A stretch of DNA of 64,000 bases from Actinotalea alkalitolerans (GTDB taxonomy: Bacteria; Actinomycetota; Actinomycetes; Actinomycetales; Cellulomonadaceae): contig NZ_JAMBPP010000003.1 of NCBI RefSeq assembly GCF_023369855.1, positions 1-64,000 of the forward strand, read 5' to 3'. Below, in pieces: positions 33,648 through 43,324 of this stretch. Positions within the stretch are counted from its first letter, which is position 1. Every line of letters starts with the position of its first letter. A program made the position numbers and the translations under genes. The notes beneath the pieces are model-generated. The model did no database searches. It saw only the letters and a program-made list of their open reading frames with translations, and had not been told where the DNA came from.

Positions 33648-36600
33648 TCAGCCCACCAGGCAGCTGGGGCCCAGGAGCGCCTTGAGGTCACCGAACAGGG
33701 CGTTGGACCGCTCGATGCGCAGGCCCTCCTCAAGCCGCATCACGGTCGACCGACCCGGCTGGGTCAGCTTGAGGTGGACCTCGGTGACCCCGGGATGGGT
33801 CGAGAGGATCTCCCGCAGGCGCTCGACCACGGGTGGGGTGCACCGCACCACGGGCAGGGTGATGGTGACCGGCGCGGACTCGGCCGTGGACACGTCCGGC
33901 AGCCAGACCTCGACGGCCTGGAGCTGGAGCTGCTCGTCGCGACGGCGCACCCGGCCCCGCACGGTGATCACCGCGTCCTCCGCGAGCGCCGTGGAGTAGG
34001 CCAGGTAGGTCTCGCCGAAGAACATGATCTCGATCGAGCCGTCGATGTCCTCCAGGGTCACCGCGGCCCACGGGTTGCCCTGCTTGGACATCTTCCGCTG
34101 GAGCGAGGTGACCAGCCCGCAGACGGTCACCATCGACCCGTCGGACCTCGCGTCGTCGGCCAGCAGGGTCATGATCGAGCAGTCGGCGGCGGCACTCAGG
34201 ACGTGCTCGAGGCCTGACAACGGGTGGTCCGAGACGTAGAGCCCGAGCATCTCCCGCTCGAAGGCCAGCCGCTGCTTCTTGTCCCAGTCAGGGACGTCCG
34301 GCACCTCGACGCTGAAGGACAACGCCGTGTCGGCGGCGTCGGTCGCGTCGCCGAAGCCCGCGAAGAGGTCGAACTGCCCCTCCGCCTCCTTGCGCTTGAC
34401 GCCCACGACCGCCTCGACGGCCTGCTCATGGACCAGCAGGAGTGCCCTCCGGCTCGGCGCGAGCGAGTCGAAGGCGCCGGCCTTGATCAGCGACTCGATG
34501 GTGCGCTTGTTGCAGACCACCGCGGGCACCTTGTCCAGGAAGTCGATGAACGAGGTGAAGTCGCCCTTCTCGGTGCGCGAGGCCACGATCGCGTCCACGA
34601 CGTTGGCGCCCACGTTGCGCACCGCGGTCAGGCCGAACCGGATGTCCGTGCCCACCGCGGTGAAGTTGGCCGAGGAGGAGTTGACGTCCGGGGGCAGGAC
34701 GGTGATGCCCATGTGCCGGCACTCACCGAGGTAGAGGGCCGACTTGTCCTTGTCGTCGCGGACCGAGGTGAGCAGCGCCGCCATGTACTCGGTCGGGTAG
34801 TTCGCCTTGAGGTACCCGGTCCAGTACGAGACGAGGCCGTAGGCGGCCGAGTGGGCCTTGTTGAAGGCGTACCCGGCGAACGGCACCAGGGTGTCCCACA
34901 CCGCCTGGATGGCACCGTCGGAGTAGCCCCGCTCACGCATTCCCGCCTGGAACGGCACGAACTCGGCGTCCAGCACCTCCTGCTTCTTCTTGCCCATCGC
35001 ACGACGCAGCAGGTCGGCCTGGCCGAGGGTGTACCCGGCGAGGATCTGCGCGGCGCGCTGCACCTGCTCCTGGTAGACGATCAGCCCGTGGGTCTCGTCG
35101 AGGACCTCGGCGAGCGGCGCCTCGAGCTCGGGGTGGATCGGGACGACCTTCTGCATCCCGTTCTTGCGCAGCGCGTAGTTGATGTGCGAGCTCATGCCCA
35201 TCGGGCCCGGTCGGTACAGCGCGATGACGGCCGAGATGTCCTCGAAGTTGTCCGGTCGCATCTGGCGCAGCAGCGAGCGCATCGGCCCGCCGTCGAGCTG
35301 GAACACACCGAGCGTGTCACCCCGGCCGAGGAGCTCGTAGGTCGCACGGTCGTCGAGCGGCAACGACTCGATCTCGATCGGCGGCTTGCCGTTCGCCTCG
35401 ATGTTGACCAGCGCGTCATCGAGGATCGTCAGGTTCCTCAGACCCAGGAAGTCCATCTTGATCAGGCCGAGGCCCTCACAGGTGGGGTAGTCGAACTGGG
35501 TGATCATCGCGCCGTCCTGCGGGCGGCGCATGACCGGGATGATGTCGATCAGCGGCTCGCTGGACATGATCACGCCCGCGGCGTGCACGCCCCACTGCCG
35601 CTTGAGCCCCTCGATGCCCTGGGCGAGCTCGACCACGCGCTGCGCGTCAGGGTCGGTCGCGTGCAGCTGACGGAACTCGTCCGCCTCGGAGTACCGCTTG
35701 TCCTGCGGGTCGAAGATCCCGCTCAGGGTGATGTCCTTGCCCATGATCGCCGGGGGCATCGCCTTGGTGAGCTTCTCCCCCATCGCGAAGGGGAACCCCA
35801 GCAGGCGGCTCGAGTCCTTGAGCGCCTGCTTGGCCTTGATGGTCCCGTAGGTCACGATCTGCGCGACGCGCTCGTCGCCGTACTTCTCGGTGACGTACCG
35901 GATGACCTCGCCGCGGCGCCGCTCGTCGAAGTCGATGTCGACGTCGGGCATCGAGACGCGCTCGGGGTTCAGGAAGCGCTCGAAGATCAGACCGTGCTCG
36001 AGCGGGTCGAGCTCGGTGATGCCCATCGCGTAGGACGCCATCGATCCCGCTGCCGACCCGCGCCCTGGCCCCACCCGGATGCCGTTGTCCTTGGCCCAGT
36101 TGATGAAGTCCGCCACCACGAGGAAGTACCCCGGGAACCCCATCTGCGTGATGATCCCGGTCTCGTAGTCCGACTGCCGACGTACGTCCTGCGGGACCCC
36201 CGCCGGGTAACGACGGTGCAGGCCCCGCTCGACCTCCTTGACGAACCAGCTCGTCTCGTCCTCGCCGGGTGGCAGCGGGAACCGGGGCATGTAGTTGGCC
36301 GAGGTGTTGAACGAGACCTCGCACTGCTCGGCCAGCAGCAGCGTGTTGTCGCAGGCCTCGGGCAGCTCGGACCAGACCCTGCGCATCTCCTCCGCGGACT
36401 TGACGTAGTACCCGTCACCGTCGAACTTGAACCGGTCAGGATCGGCGAGGGTGGTGCCGGAGTTGATGCACAGCAGCGCTTCCTGGGAGTGCGAGTCCTC
36501 ACGCTTGACGTAGTGCAGGTCGTTGGTGGCCAGCAGCGGTGCGCCGATCTCCTGGGCGATGCGCAGGAGATCCTTCTGGACCCGTCGCTCGATGTCGAGG

Positions 36601-37196
36601 TCGTGGTCCATCAGCTCGACGTAGAAGGAGTCCTTGCCGAAGATGTCCTGGAGCTCACCGGCAGCACGCAGCGCTTCGTCGTACTGACCGAGCCGCAGCC
36701 TGGTCTGCACCTCGCCCGACGGGCAGCCGGTCGAGGCGATCAGGCCCGGCGAGTAGCGCTCGAGGAGCTCGCGGTCCATCCGGGGCCACTTGCCCATCTG
36801 TCCCTCGAGAGAGGCCAGCGAGCTCGCGCGGAACAGGTTGTGCAGGCCCTCGTTGTTGCGCGCCCACATCGTGAGGTGGGTGATCGACCCGCCACCCGAG
36901 ACGTCATCGCTCTTCTGGTGCGCCTCACCCCACTTGACCCTGGTCTTGTCGAAACGGCTCGTGCCCGGGGTGACGTAGGCCTCGACGCCGATGATCGGCT
37001 TGATGCCGGCACGTGTCGCCTTGCTCCAGAAGTCGAAGGCGCCGAACAGGAAGCCGTGGTCCGTGGTGGCCATCGAGTGCTGCCCCAGGCGACCGGCCTC
37101 GGCGAAGAGCTCGTCCAGCTTGGCGGCACCGTCGAGCATCGAGTACTCGGTGTGCACGTGCAGGTGGACGAAGTCGGACCCGCCGCGTGCTGCCAT
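33648..37196 (-). CDS. dnaE: DNA polymerase III alpha subunit (DnaE1)
   Basis: Replicative DNA polymerase catalytic subunit, 1182 residues. The N-terminal PHP domain begins with HLHVHTEYS at 11-19, a metal-binding motif linked in mycobacterial DnaE1 to proofreading exonuclease activity. The polymerase core carries catalytic aspartates in PDVDIDFDE (D418 and D420) and a third acidic site further on. Near the C terminus are a helix-hairpin-helix region, an OB fold (SMVTVCGLVTSLQRKMSKQG) and a tau-binding tail. I chose ATG 37196 because TAGAAT ends seven bases upstream; the open frame continues further but is not conserved. It is downstream of the rluD-like gene but has its own promoter. Confidence 0.97.
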   Translation of the reverse strand: MAARGGSDFVHLHVHTEYSMLDGAAKLDELFAEAGRLGQHSMATTDHGFLFGAFDFWSKATRAGIKPIIGVEAYVTPGTSRFDKTRVKWGEAHQKSDDVSGGGSITHLTMWARNNEGLHNLFRASSLASLEGQMGKWPRMDRELLERYSPGLIASTGCPSGEVQTRLRLGQYDEALRAAGELQDIFGKDSFYVELMDHDLDIERRVQKDLLRIAQEIGAPLLATNDLHYVKREDSHSQEALLCINSGTTLADPDRFKFDGDGYYVKSAEEMRRVWSELPEACDNTLLLAEQCEVSFNTSANYMPRFPLPPGEDETSWFVKEVERGLHRRYPAGVPQDVRRQSDYETGIITQMGFPGYFLVVADFINWAKDNGIRVGPGRGSAAGSMASYAMGITELDPLEHGLIFERFLNPERVSMPDVDIDFDERRRGEVIRYVTEKYGDERVAQIVTYGTIKAKQALKDSSRLLGFPFAMGEKLTKAMPPAIMGKDITLSGIFDPQDKRYSEADEFRQLHATDPDAQRVVELAQGIEGLKRQWGVHAAGVIMSSEPLIDIIPVMRRPQDGAMITQFDYPTCEGLGLIKMDFLGLRNLTILDDALVNIEANGKPPIEIESLPLDDRATYELLGRGDTLGVFQLDGGPMRSLLRQMRPDNFEDISAVIALYRPGPMGMSSHINYALRKNGMQKVVPIHPELEAPLAEVLDETHGLIVYQEQVQRAAQILAGYTLGQADLLRRAMGKKKQEVLDAEFVPFQAGMRERGYSDGAIQAVWDTLVPFAGYAFNKAHSAAYGLVSYWTGYLKANYPTEYMAALLTSVRDDKDKSALYLGECRHMGITVLPPDVNSSSANFTAVGTDIRFGLTAVRNVGANVVDAIVASRTEKGDFTSFIDFLDKVPAVVCNKRTIESLIKAGAFDSLAPSRRALLLVHEQAVEAVVGVKRKEAEGQFDLFAGFGDATDAADTALSFSVEVPDVPDWDKKQRLAFEREMLGLYVSDHPLSGLEHVLSAAADCSIMTLLADDARSDGSMVTVCGLVTSLQRKMSKQGNPWAAVTLEDIDGSIEIMFFGETYLAYSTALAEDAVITVRGRVRRRDEQLQLQAVEVWLPDVSTAESAPVTITLPVVRCTPPVVERLREILSTHPGVTEVHLKLTQPGRSTVMRLEEGLRIERSNALFGDLKALLGPSCLVG

Positions 37197-37203
37197 GCCG
37201 ACG

Positions 37204-37209
37204 ATTCTA
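37204..37209 (-). promoter_or_regulatory. -10 element of a leaderless dnaE transcript
   Basis: TAGAAT on the minus strand, seven bases before the ATG at 37196. Confidence 0.65.
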
Positions 37210-37270
37210 GGTGCCGCGACCGACGCCGAGGACCCTCGTGCCGGACTCCGGCGGCCCGCGGCCGCAGGTC

Positions 37271-38209
37271 CTAGAGGTAACCCTCCGACAGGACCGCCCA
37301 CGCAACCGCGAGGTCGTCCGGGTACTGGCTGGTGACCTCGAGCCGCCGCCCTGTCGACGGGTGGTCGAACGCGAGCCGCATCGCGTGCAACCACTGCCGA
37401 CCGAGCCCGGCACGGGCAGCGAGCACCGGGTCCGCGCCGTACTGCAGGTCGCCCACGCACGGGTGGCGCAGCGCCGAGAAGTGGACCCTGATCTGATGCG
37501 TTCGCCCGGTCTCCAGGGTGACCTCCACCAAGGAGGCCGACGGCACCATCTCGAGCACCTCGTAGTGGGTCACCGAGGGCTTTCCCTCGGCGACCACCGC
37601 GAACCGGTAGTCCGCGGTGGGATGGCGCCCGATCGGCGCATCGATGGTGCCTGTGGTGGGCTCCGGGTGGCCCTGCACGACCGCGTGGTAGACCTTGTCG
37701 ACCGTTCGTTCCTTGAACGCGCGCTTGAGCACCGAGTAGGCGTGCTCGCTCTTGGCCACCACCATCAGCCCCGAGGTCCCCACGTCCAGGCGGTGCACGA
37801 TGCCCTGGCGCTCGGCCGCCCCTGAGGTCGACAGCCGGTGACCCGACGCGGCCAAGGCGCCGACCACGGTGGGCCCGGTCCAGCCCGGCGACGGGTGTGC
37901 GGCCACGCCGACCGGCTTGTCGATGACGAGCAGGTCGTCGTCCTCGTGGACCACGATCATCCCGGGCACGGGCTGGGGGTCGACCGGGACGGTGGCCGCA
38001 GGGTCGAGCCCCTCGAGGTCCACCTCCAGCCAGCCACCTGCAGGCAGACGGTCGGACTTGCCGACGACGGCGCCGTCGAGCAGCACGGCGCCCGCGACCG
38101 CGAGATCGGCCGCCCGGGTCCTGGAGATCCCGAGCATCCGCGCGATCGCCGCGTCCACCCGCTCACCGGCCAGGCCGTCAGGTACCGGCAGGGCGCGCAG
38201 GTCGCTCAC
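37271..38209 (-). CDS. RluA/RluD-family pseudouridine synthase
   Basis: Predicted to isomerise uridines in 23S rRNA, most likely the RluD positions in helix 69. The 312 residues have an N-terminal S4 domain (about 12-70), then the catalytic motif [18 protein letters not shown] with D142, and the conserved KVYHAVVQG and RTHQIRVH segments near 182 and 248. The GTG start overlaps the lspA stop by four bases. The lspA-rluD pairing is common in actinobacteria and other bacteria. Confidence 0.93.
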   Translation of the reverse strand: MSDLRALPVPDGLAGERVDAAIARMLGISRTRAADLAVAGAVLLDGAVVGKSDRLPAGGWLEVDLEGLDPAATVPVDPQPVPGMIVVHEDDDLLVIDKPVGVAAHPSPGWTGPTVVGALAASGHRLSTSGAAERQGIVHRLDVGTSGLMVVAKSEHAYSVLKRAFKERTVDKVYHAVVQGHPEPTTGTIDAPIGRHPTADYRFAVVAEGKPSVTHYEVLEMVPSASLVEVTLETGRTHQIRVHFSALRHPCVGDLQYGADPVLAARAGLGRQWLHAMRLAFDHPSTGRRLEVTSQYPDDLAVAWAVLSEGYL

Positions 38210-38808
38210 CTGAGCTCCCCGTCCCGGTGCTGCCCCTGGCCGTCCGGCAGCTCAGCGGCCGGGGAGTCCTCCGTGACACCGTCGACCGGTTCGTCACGGC
38301 TGGCTCCGCGCGCGGACTCGCGGGAGCCGTCGACACCGATCCCACGCAGGCTCAGCAGCACGATGAGGCAGGCCGCGACGACGATCGCGATGTCGGCGAC
38401 GTTCCCCACGAAGAAGCCCGCGTAGTCGATGAAGTCGACCACGTGACCGCGACCGAAGCTCGGGTCGCGGAACAGACGGTCCATCAGGTTGCCGACCGCC
38501 CCACCGAGGAGGAGGCCGAGTGCCACCGCCCAGGCCCGCGACCCCAGCCGCTTGGCGATCCGCAGGATCACCACCGAGACGACCGCGGCCGCGACGGTGA
38601 GCAGCCAGGTCATCCCGGTGGCGATGCTCAGCGCCGCGCCGGGGTTGTAGAGCAGGGTCAGCCCGAGCAGGTCACCGACGACCGGGATGCGCTCGCCCAC
38701 CGAGAGGCTCGCCACGGCCCACACCTTGGTGAGCTGGTCGACCAGGAGCACCGAGACGGCCAGGGCGAGGAGCAGTCGGACGAGAGGACGTCGGGCTCGA
38801 CCGGACAC
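38206..38808 (-). CDS. lspA: Lipoprotein signal peptidase (signal peptidase II)
   Basis: Membrane aspartyl protease that removes the signal peptide of diacylated prolipoproteins; the window itself encodes two lipoproteins. The 200 residues include four membrane helices and the catalytic pair D110 (GNLMDR) and D139 (GNVAD), with VVDFIDY between them. A hydrophilic tail of about 45 residues follows the last helix. I chose GTG 38808, just after the stop of the zinc-finger gene. The usual FN before VAD is GN here. It overlaps the rluD-like gene. Confidence 0.94.
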   Translation of the reverse strand: MSGRARRPLVRLLLALAVSVLLVDQLTKVWAVASLSVGERIPVVGDLLGLTLLYNPGAALSIATGMTWLLTVAAAVVSVVILRIAKRLGSRAWAVALGLLLGGAVGNLMDRLFRDPSFGRGHVVDFIDYAGFFVGNVADIAIVVAACLIVLLSLRGIGVDGSRESARGASRDEPVDGVTEDSPAAELPDGQGQHRDGELR

Positions 38809-38810
38809 GC

Positions 38811-39284
38811 TCAGCGTCGCTCCTGACGGGCCTTGCAGGTCACGCACAGCGTCGCCCGGGGGAACGCCTGGAGGCGCGCCTTCCCGATGGCCTCGCCGCA
38901 CGACTCGCACCGCGCGAAGCCCGGGGCGCCCACGCGCTGGAGAGCGTGGGAGACCTGCTCGAGAAGGTCGCGGGTGTTGTTGACGATCGTCAGCTCCTGC
39001 TCGCGCTCGAGAGCGCTCGAGCCGGAGTCGGCCTGGTCGTCACCCGCACCGTCGCCCGAGTTCCGCAGCAGGTCGGAGAGCTCGGCGTCCGCGTGCGACA
39101 GCTCTGTCCGGAGCCTCGTGATCTCCTCGGTGAGCTCGTTCGCGAGAGCACGCACCTCGGCAGAGGTCCAGGGGTCCTCCCCGTCGCGGACCGGGAAGCC
39201 GTCGACGAGCTCGTCCAGGTCCGGCAGCTCGGGGGCCGCATGGTCGGTCGTCGTCGAGGGGCGCGCCGTGTCGTCGATGGCCAT
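38811..39284 (-). CDS. DksA/TraR-type zinc-finger protein
   Basis: A 157-residue protein with an acidic, helical coiled-coil middle (about 48-115) and a C-terminal four-cysteine zinc finger, C126-x2-C129-x17-C147-x2-C150. This layout is that of DksA/TraR proteins that enter the RNA polymerase secondary channel. Similar actinobacterial proteins between wag31 and lspA are common, but direct polymerase control is inferred. The ATG at 39284 has AGGAAG about five bases upstream; an in-frame upstream start is less likely. Confidence 0.87.
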   Translation of the reverse strand: MAIDDTARPSTTTDHAAPELPDLDELVDGFPVRDGEDPWTSAEVRALANELTEEITRLRTELSHADAELSDLLRNSGDGAGDDQADSGSSALEREQELTIVNNTRDLLEQVSHALQRVGAPGFARCESCGEAIGKARLQAFPRATLCVTCKARQERR

Positions 39285-39311
39285 GACTCTTCCTGTCGCT
39301 GAGGTCACGCG

Positions 39312-39317
39312 AGAGTA
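39312..39317 (-). promoter_or_regulatory. Candidate -10 of the zinc-finger/lspA/rluD unit
   Basis: TACTCT on the minus strand, 27 bases before the ATG at 39284 and downstream of the wag31 terminator. Confidence 0.45.
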
Positions 39318-39340
39318 GACCTCTCACGGGTGACGCACAA

Positions 39341-39370
39341 CGCACCACGCCGGACTGCCGGCGTGGTGCG
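39341..39370 (-). terminator. Strong terminator after wag31
   Basis: A perfect 13-bp stem (CGCACCACGCCGG / CCGGCGTGGTGCG) with a four-base loop lies 25 bases after the wag31 stop. It is followed on the minus strand by TTGTGCGT. It is the longest perfect hairpin found in the window and separates wag31 from the zinc-finger unit. Confidence 0.75.
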
Positions 39371-39394
39371 TCGTCTGGTGCTGTGCAGAGGTGA

Positions 39395-40081
39395 TCAGCC
39401 GTTGAACTGGAGTCCCGAGTCCGAGCCACCGGAACGAGGTGCGACCGAGGTCCCTCGTGCGTCGAGGTCGCCCAGCAGGTTCTCCAGGTAGCTCTTGAGC
39501 CGCGTGCGGTAGTCCCGCTCGAAGACCCGGAGCTCGTCGATCTTGCGCTCGAGGAGGCTGCGCTCCTGCTCGAGCTGGGCCAGCGTCCTGCTGGACGTCT
39601 CCTCGGCCTCGCGGACGATCCGGGTCGCCTGGCTCTTGGCCTCGGTGATGATCCGGTCGCCCTCCTCCTGACCGCTGCGCACGTAGTCGTCGTGCAGCTT
39701 CTGGGCGAGGTGCAGCATCCCGGTGGCAGACTCGGGCTCGCTGACCCGGGCCGGTGCCGGTGCCGGTGCGGCGGCCACGGGAGCCGGTGCGGGCACGGGC
39801 TCGGGGGTCGGCTCCGGGGTCGGGGCCGCAGCCTGCTGGATCCGGCCGGAGGCCCCTGCGGACGAGCCGGAGCCGTTGTCGGCGTTGCGGCTGAGCTCAG
39901 CGATGCGCCGCTCTGCCGCTGCCAGCTTGGCCTTCAGCTCGTCGTTCTCGCCCTGGACAGCACGCAGCGTGTTGACGACCTCGTCCAGGAAGTCGTCGAC
40001 CTCGTCCTGGTCGTAGCCTTCGCGGAACTTCGTCGCCTGAAACTTCTTGTTCAGGACATCATCTGCTGTCAGCAGAGCCAT
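39395..40081 (-). CDS. wag31: Wag31/DivIVA polar growth protein
   Basis: Coiled-coil protein that binds curved membrane at poles and septa and directs peptidoglycan insertion in actinobacteria. The 228 residues start with the conserved DivIVA lipid-binding domain (MALLTADDVLNKKFQATKF, then GYDQDEVDDFLDEVV to about residue 36). A first coil to about 65, an Ala/Pro/Glu-rich linker (about 70-115) and a long second coiled coil (about 120-210) follow. The ATG at 40081 has a GAGGTGA Shine-Dalgarno. It follows yggT after about 125 bases, with its own candidate -10. Confidence 0.96.
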   Translation of the reverse strand: MALLTADDVLNKKFQATKFREGYDQDEVDDFLDEVVNTLRAVQGENDELKAKLAAAERRIAELSRNADNGSGSSAGASGRIQQAAAPTPEPTPEPVPAPAPVAAAPAPAPARVSEPESATGMLHLAQKLHDDYVRSGQEEGDRIITEAKSQATRIVREAEETSSRTLAQLEQERSLLERKIDELRVFERDYRTRLKSYLENLLGDLDARGTSVAPRSGGSDSGLQFNG

Positions 40082-40140
40082 GGTGTCACCTCGGTTGATC
40101 GTGCTGGTCAGGCCGGGCAGTCCGCCGACCGCCAGGCATC

Positions 40141-40146
40141 ACGGTA
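40141..40146 (-). promoter_or_regulatory. Candidate -10 of wag31
   Basis: TACCGT on the minus strand, about 60 bases before the wag31 ATG; the -35 is unclear. Confidence 0.4.
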
Positions 40147-40206
40147 GCGGAGAATGCCGCCGGTGCACGCGGGAGCGCGTGAACGGGACGGCGTGTCGGG
40201 CGGCAC

Positions 40207-40494
40207 TCAGACGAATGGGGCAAGGATGCTCAGCAGCACCGAGCAGGCGATCATCACGATGAGGAACGCCAGGTCGAGCCGGATCGTCCCGAGGGACAGC
40301 GGCGGGACCACCCGACGTACCGCACGCAGCGGCGGGTCCGTGACGGTGTAGGTGGCCTCCGCCACCAGCAGCACGACGCCGCGCGGCCGCCACTCGCGCG
40401 CGAACACCTGCACCCAGTCCAGGACGAGCCGCACGAACATCAGCAGGAAGAAGACGAGGACGACCAGGTAGAGCAGGCCGAGGACGAGACCCAC
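40207..40494 (-). CDS. YggT family membrane protein
   Basis: Small integral membrane protein of 95 residues with two hydrophobic segments (about 1-28 and 68-92), typical of the YggT family. The conserved middle WRPRGVVLLVAEATYTVTDPPLRAVRRVVPPL is present. Genes of this family sit between sepF and divIVA across actinobacteria and Firmicutes and are linked to division or osmotic tolerance, but the activity is unknown. I set the start at GTG 40494, one base after the sepF stop; the longer frame reads into sepF. Confidence 0.9.
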   Translation of the reverse strand: MGLVLGLLYLVVLVFFLLMFVRLVLDWVQVFAREWRPRGVVLLVAEATYTVTDPPLRAVRRVVPPLSLGTIRLDLAFLIVMIACSVLLSILAPFV

Positions 40495-40495
40495 G

Positions 40496-40966
40496 TCAGC
40501 TCTGGTTGTAGAAGCCGGTGCGCGTCTCGCCGGGCGCGACCTGCTCCTCACCGGTGACCTCGACGTGCTCGGGCGAGAGCAGGAAGACCTTGCTCGTCAC
40601 CCGCTCGATCGCTCCGTGCAGGCCGAAGATCAGCCCGGCGGAGAAGTCGACCAGACGCTTGGCGTCCGCGTCGGTCATCTCCGAGAGGTTCATGATGACC
40701 GGCGTGCCCGACCGGAAGGCCTCGCCGATCACGCGCGCGTCGTTGTACGACCGCGGGTGGATGGTGGTGATCCGACGCAGCTCGGCTGCGGGCGCGGGCG
40801 CGCTCGGGACCCGCTGGTTGCGGTGCAGAGGGGTGACCTCGGCCTCGTACTCGTGCGGCACGGCGTACTCCTCGTCGTACTCGTCGACGTACTCCTCGAC
40901 CTGCCCCTGCCGGTCGTCCTCGGCCAGGCCGAGATACAGCATCGTCTTGCGAAGCGCTCCGGCCAT
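40496..40966 (-). CDS. sepF: Cell division protein SepF
   Basis: Cytoplasmic FtsZ-binding protein that anchors the Z ring to the membrane, the main anchor in actinobacteria, which lack FtsA. The 156 residues contain an N-terminal amphipathic membrane helix ([15 protein letters not shown]), an acidic Tyr/Glu-rich linker with [11 protein letters not shown], and the conserved SepF core ([19 protein letters not shown], then [19 protein letters not shown] near 92-110). I chose ATG 40966 because GGAG is six bases upstream. Confidence 0.96.
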   Translation of the reverse strand: MAGALRKTMLYLGLAEDDRQGQVEEYVDEYDEEYAVPHEYEAEVTPLHRNQRVPSAPAPAAELRRITTIHPRSYNDARVIGEAFRSGTPVIMNLSEMTDADAKRLVDFSAGLIFGLHGAIERVTSKVFLLSPEHVEVTGEEQVAPGETRTGFYNQS

Positions 40967-41042
40967 CGCGATCTCCATCCCCTGTGCGGTCCGTCAGGAC
41001 CGTTCCACCCAGGGTTCTGGGCGCCACGATCCGGTCGGTCTC

Positions 41043-41048
41043 ACGCTA
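41043..41048 (-). promoter_or_regulatory. Candidate -10 of sepF
   Basis: TAGCGT on the minus strand, about 77 bases before the sepF ATG. The 70 bases between it and pgeF hold no other gene. Confidence 0.35.
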
Positions 41049-41110
41049 ACCCAGCGCCCTGTGCGACCCGGCGCGACACGCCCGCAGCCCTCGATCAGCA
41101 CCGATCCGCG

Positions 41111-41875
41111 TCATGCGCCCTGCCCGGGCGCGGCTGTCGGCAGCAACCTCACGACACCGGCGAGACGACCACGGGGTCGGCCCTGCTGCTCGGCCCCGCG
41201 GTGGGAGTACCACCGGTGGTCGGTGAGGGTGCATCCGCCCACCTGGCGCACGTGATCGACCTTCGCGGCGGCGAGCAGCCGACGCACTCCTTCGGGGAGG
41301 TCCAGGGAAGGGGTCCCCCAGGTGGTGGTCGAGGCCGTGCCCGGCACCGCGTCGTCGACCACCTGCTGCATGGCGTGCGGGACCTCGTAGCACTCCCCGC
41401 AGATCGCGGGTCCGATCACGGCCTGGAGCTCGCCCGGACGAGCCCCGAGCGAACCGAGCGCGTCGACCGTGCTCTGCACGACGCCGTCGACCAGGCCTCG
41501 TCGACCAGCGTGGACGACGCCGGCCACGCGCGCTCCGACGTCGACGAGCAGCACCGGGACGCAATCCGCCACCAGCACCGCCACCGCGACGTCCGTCCGT
41601 CGGGTCACGATCGCGTCGGCTGTCGCGACGACCGTGACACCGTCGGGAGGTGGCTCGGTGCAGTGGTGCACCGACGCACCGTGGACCTGCCGGGTGAGTG
41701 CGAGCGGAGCACCGACCCACGCGGCCAGCCGTCCCCGTCGCTCCAGGACGTCCACCGGCTGGTCCGGCGTGGACAGGCCGAGGTCGTACCCCTCGCCCCG
41801 TGGCCCCAGGGTGGTGAAGGCAGCGCGCACCGCCGGTCCGAGCGTGACCTCGACCAGCGGTGGCGCCGAGGTCAC
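41111..41875 (-). CDS. pgeF: Peptidoglycan editing factor PgeF (laccase-domain, YfiH)
   Basis: Multicopper-oxidase-fold protein of 254 residues; E. coli PgeF removes wrongly incorporated L-serine from peptidoglycan precursors. The metal-site residues are recognisable in [11 protein letters not shown] near 60-70, the DCVPVLL motif near 105-111, [12 protein letters not shown] near 123-134 and [12 protein letters not shown] near 156-167. The GTG overlaps the ftsZ stop by four bases. In many actinobacteria yggS follows pgeF; here sepF comes next. Confidence 0.93.
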   Translation of the reverse strand: MTSAPPLVEVTLGPAVRAAFTTLGPRGEGYDLGLSTPDQPVDVLERRGRLAAWVGAPLALTRQVHGASVHHCTEPPPDGVTVVATADAIVTRRTDVAVAVLVADCVPVLLVDVGARVAGVVHAGRRGLVDGVVQSTVDALGSLGARPGELQAVIGPAICGECYEVPHAMQQVVDDAVPGTASTTTWGTPSLDLPEGVRRLLAAAKVDHVRQVGGCTLTDHRWYSHRGAEQQGRPRGRLAGVVRLLPTAAPGQGA

Positions 41876-43173
41876 GACGGGTTCTTGAGGAAGTCCGGCA
41901 GGTCGAGGTCGTCGTTCGCACGACGCGGCCGCGCCTCGAAGACCGGCGGCACGTCGAGGGCATCGGCATGGGCATCGGCCCGGCCGTCGGTGCCACCCGC
42001 GACGGGTTCGTGCACCGAGAGGTCGGGGCGCTCACCTCGCGGCACGTCGCTGCTCTCGTAGGGGTTCGGCACCTGGTGGGGGGCCCATCCCTCGTCGAGG
42101 GCCGAGGCAGCGGGCTGCACCGGGACGACAGGAGGCATGGCCCGCTGCTCGACCTGCGGCGGTCGTTGTGCGCCACCGACCTGGCCGAGCCCGCGGGTGT
42201 CCCGGGTGTCCCGGTGCACCGTCGGCGAGCCGCTGTCGAAGCCGGCAGCGATGACCGTGACCCGCACCTCGTCGCCGAGCGCGTCGTCGATGACCGCACC
42301 GAAGATGATGTTCGCCTCGGGGTGGGCGGCCTCCTGGACCAGCCGCGCGGCCTCGTTGATCTCGAAGAGCCCCAGGTCCGACCCGCCCTGGATCGAGAGC
42401 AGCACTCCGTGCGCGCCGTCGATGCTGGCCTCGAGCAGGGGCGAGGAGATCGCCAGCTCGGCAGCCTGGACGGCCCGGTCGTCGCCACGCGCCGAGCCGA
42501 TGCCCATGAGCGCGCTGCCGGCTCCCTGCATGACGCTCTTGACGTCGGCGAAGTCGAGGTTGATCAGCCCGGGGGTGGTGATCAGGTCGGTGATGCCCTG
42601 GACGCCTGAGAGGAGCACCTGGTCGGCGGAGCGGAACGCGTCGAGGACCGAGACCGAGCGGTCGGAGATCGACAGCAGCCGGTCGTTGGGGATGACGATG
42701 AGCGTGTCGACCTCGTCCCGCAGGCTCTCGATGCCCGTGTCCGCCTGGACCGAGCGTCGGCGTCCCTCGAAGGTGAACGGCCTGGTCACGACACCGATCG
42801 TCAGCGCTCCGAGCGACCGGGCGATCCGAGCCACGACGGGGGCGCCGCCGGTGCCGGTGCCGCCACCCTCGCCGGCCGTCACGAAGACCATGTCCGCGCC
42901 ACGCAGCACGTCCTCGATCTCCTCGGCGTGGTCCTCGGCTGCCTTCTTGCCCACCTCGGGGTCGGCCCCCGCGCCGAGACCTCGGGTGAGCTCGCGGCCC
43001 ACGTCGAGCTTGACGTCCGCGTCGGACATCAGCAGGGCCTGGGCGTCGGTGTTGATGGCGATGAACTCGACACCCTTGAGGCCGACCTCGATCATCCGGT
43101 TGACGGCGTTGACGCCGCCGCCACCGATCCCGACCACCTTGATGACCGCCAGGTAGTTCTGCGGAGCTGCCAC
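41872..43173 (-). CDS. ftsZ: Cell division GTPase FtsZ
   Basis: Tubulin homologue that forms the Z ring. The 433 residues include the glycine-rich nucleotide loop [13 protein letters not shown] near 15-27, the tubulin signature GGGTGTG at 103-109 and the T7 catalytic loop [11 protein letters not shown] near 205-215. A variable acidic Pro-rich linker follows, then the C-terminal tail [12 protein letters not shown] that should bind SepF. I chose GTG 43173, seven bases after GAGAGG; the open frame extends 11 codons upstream without conservation. The promoter has an unusual inverted repeat. Confidence 0.98.
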   Translation of the reverse strand: MAAPQNYLAVIKVVGIGGGGVNAVNRMIEVGLKGVEFIAINTDAQALLMSDADVKLDVGRELTRGLGAGADPEVGKKAAEDHAEEIEDVLRGADMVFVTAGEGGGTGTGGAPVVARIARSLGALTIGVVTRPFTFEGRRRSVQADTGIESLRDEVDTLIVIPNDRLLSISDRSVSVLDAFRSADQVLLSGVQGITDLITTPGLINLDFADVKSVMQGAGSALMGIGSARGDDRAVQAAELAISSPLLEASIDGAHGVLLSIQGGSDLGLFEINEAARLVQEAAHPEANIIFGAVIDDALGDEVRVTVIAAGFDSGSPTVHRDTRDTRGLGQVGGAQRPPQVEQRAMPPVVPVQPAASALDEGWAPHQVPNPYESSDVPRGERPDLSVHEPVAGGTDGRADAHADALDVPPVFEARPRRANDDLDLPDFLKNPS

Positions 43174-43197
43174 GTCGGTGCCTCTCGTCGTGCGACA

Positions 43198-43246
43198 AAC
43201 CTTCACGTTCAGGTGGAAGGTTAGAGTTATGTCAGATTGCTGTCAG
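43198..43246 (-). promoter_or_regulatory. ftsZ promoter overlapped by an inverted repeat
   Basis: On the minus strand CTGACA (43241-43246) and TAACCT (43218-43223) are spaced by 17 bases. A 7-bp inverted repeat, AACCTTC-N11-GAAGGTT (43198-43222), overlaps the -10 and the expected start of transcription. The repeat could be an operator, or an RNA hairpin if transcription starts further upstream. The promoter lies between ftsQ and ftsZ, so ftsZ can be expressed apart from the mur genes. Confidence 0.6.
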
Positions 43247-43324
43247 GGGCGACGCTAGGTGGCCCCGGCGCAGCCTGCAACGACCACGGGCGCGTGTCGT
43301 CGGATTACCCCCGGCGTTCCATGG

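Noticed and set aside
34224-37274. A 1016-codon plus-strand frame opposite dnaE
   Set aside because: It is the antisense shadow of dnaE, produced by high GC at third positions; the sequence has no recognisable domain.
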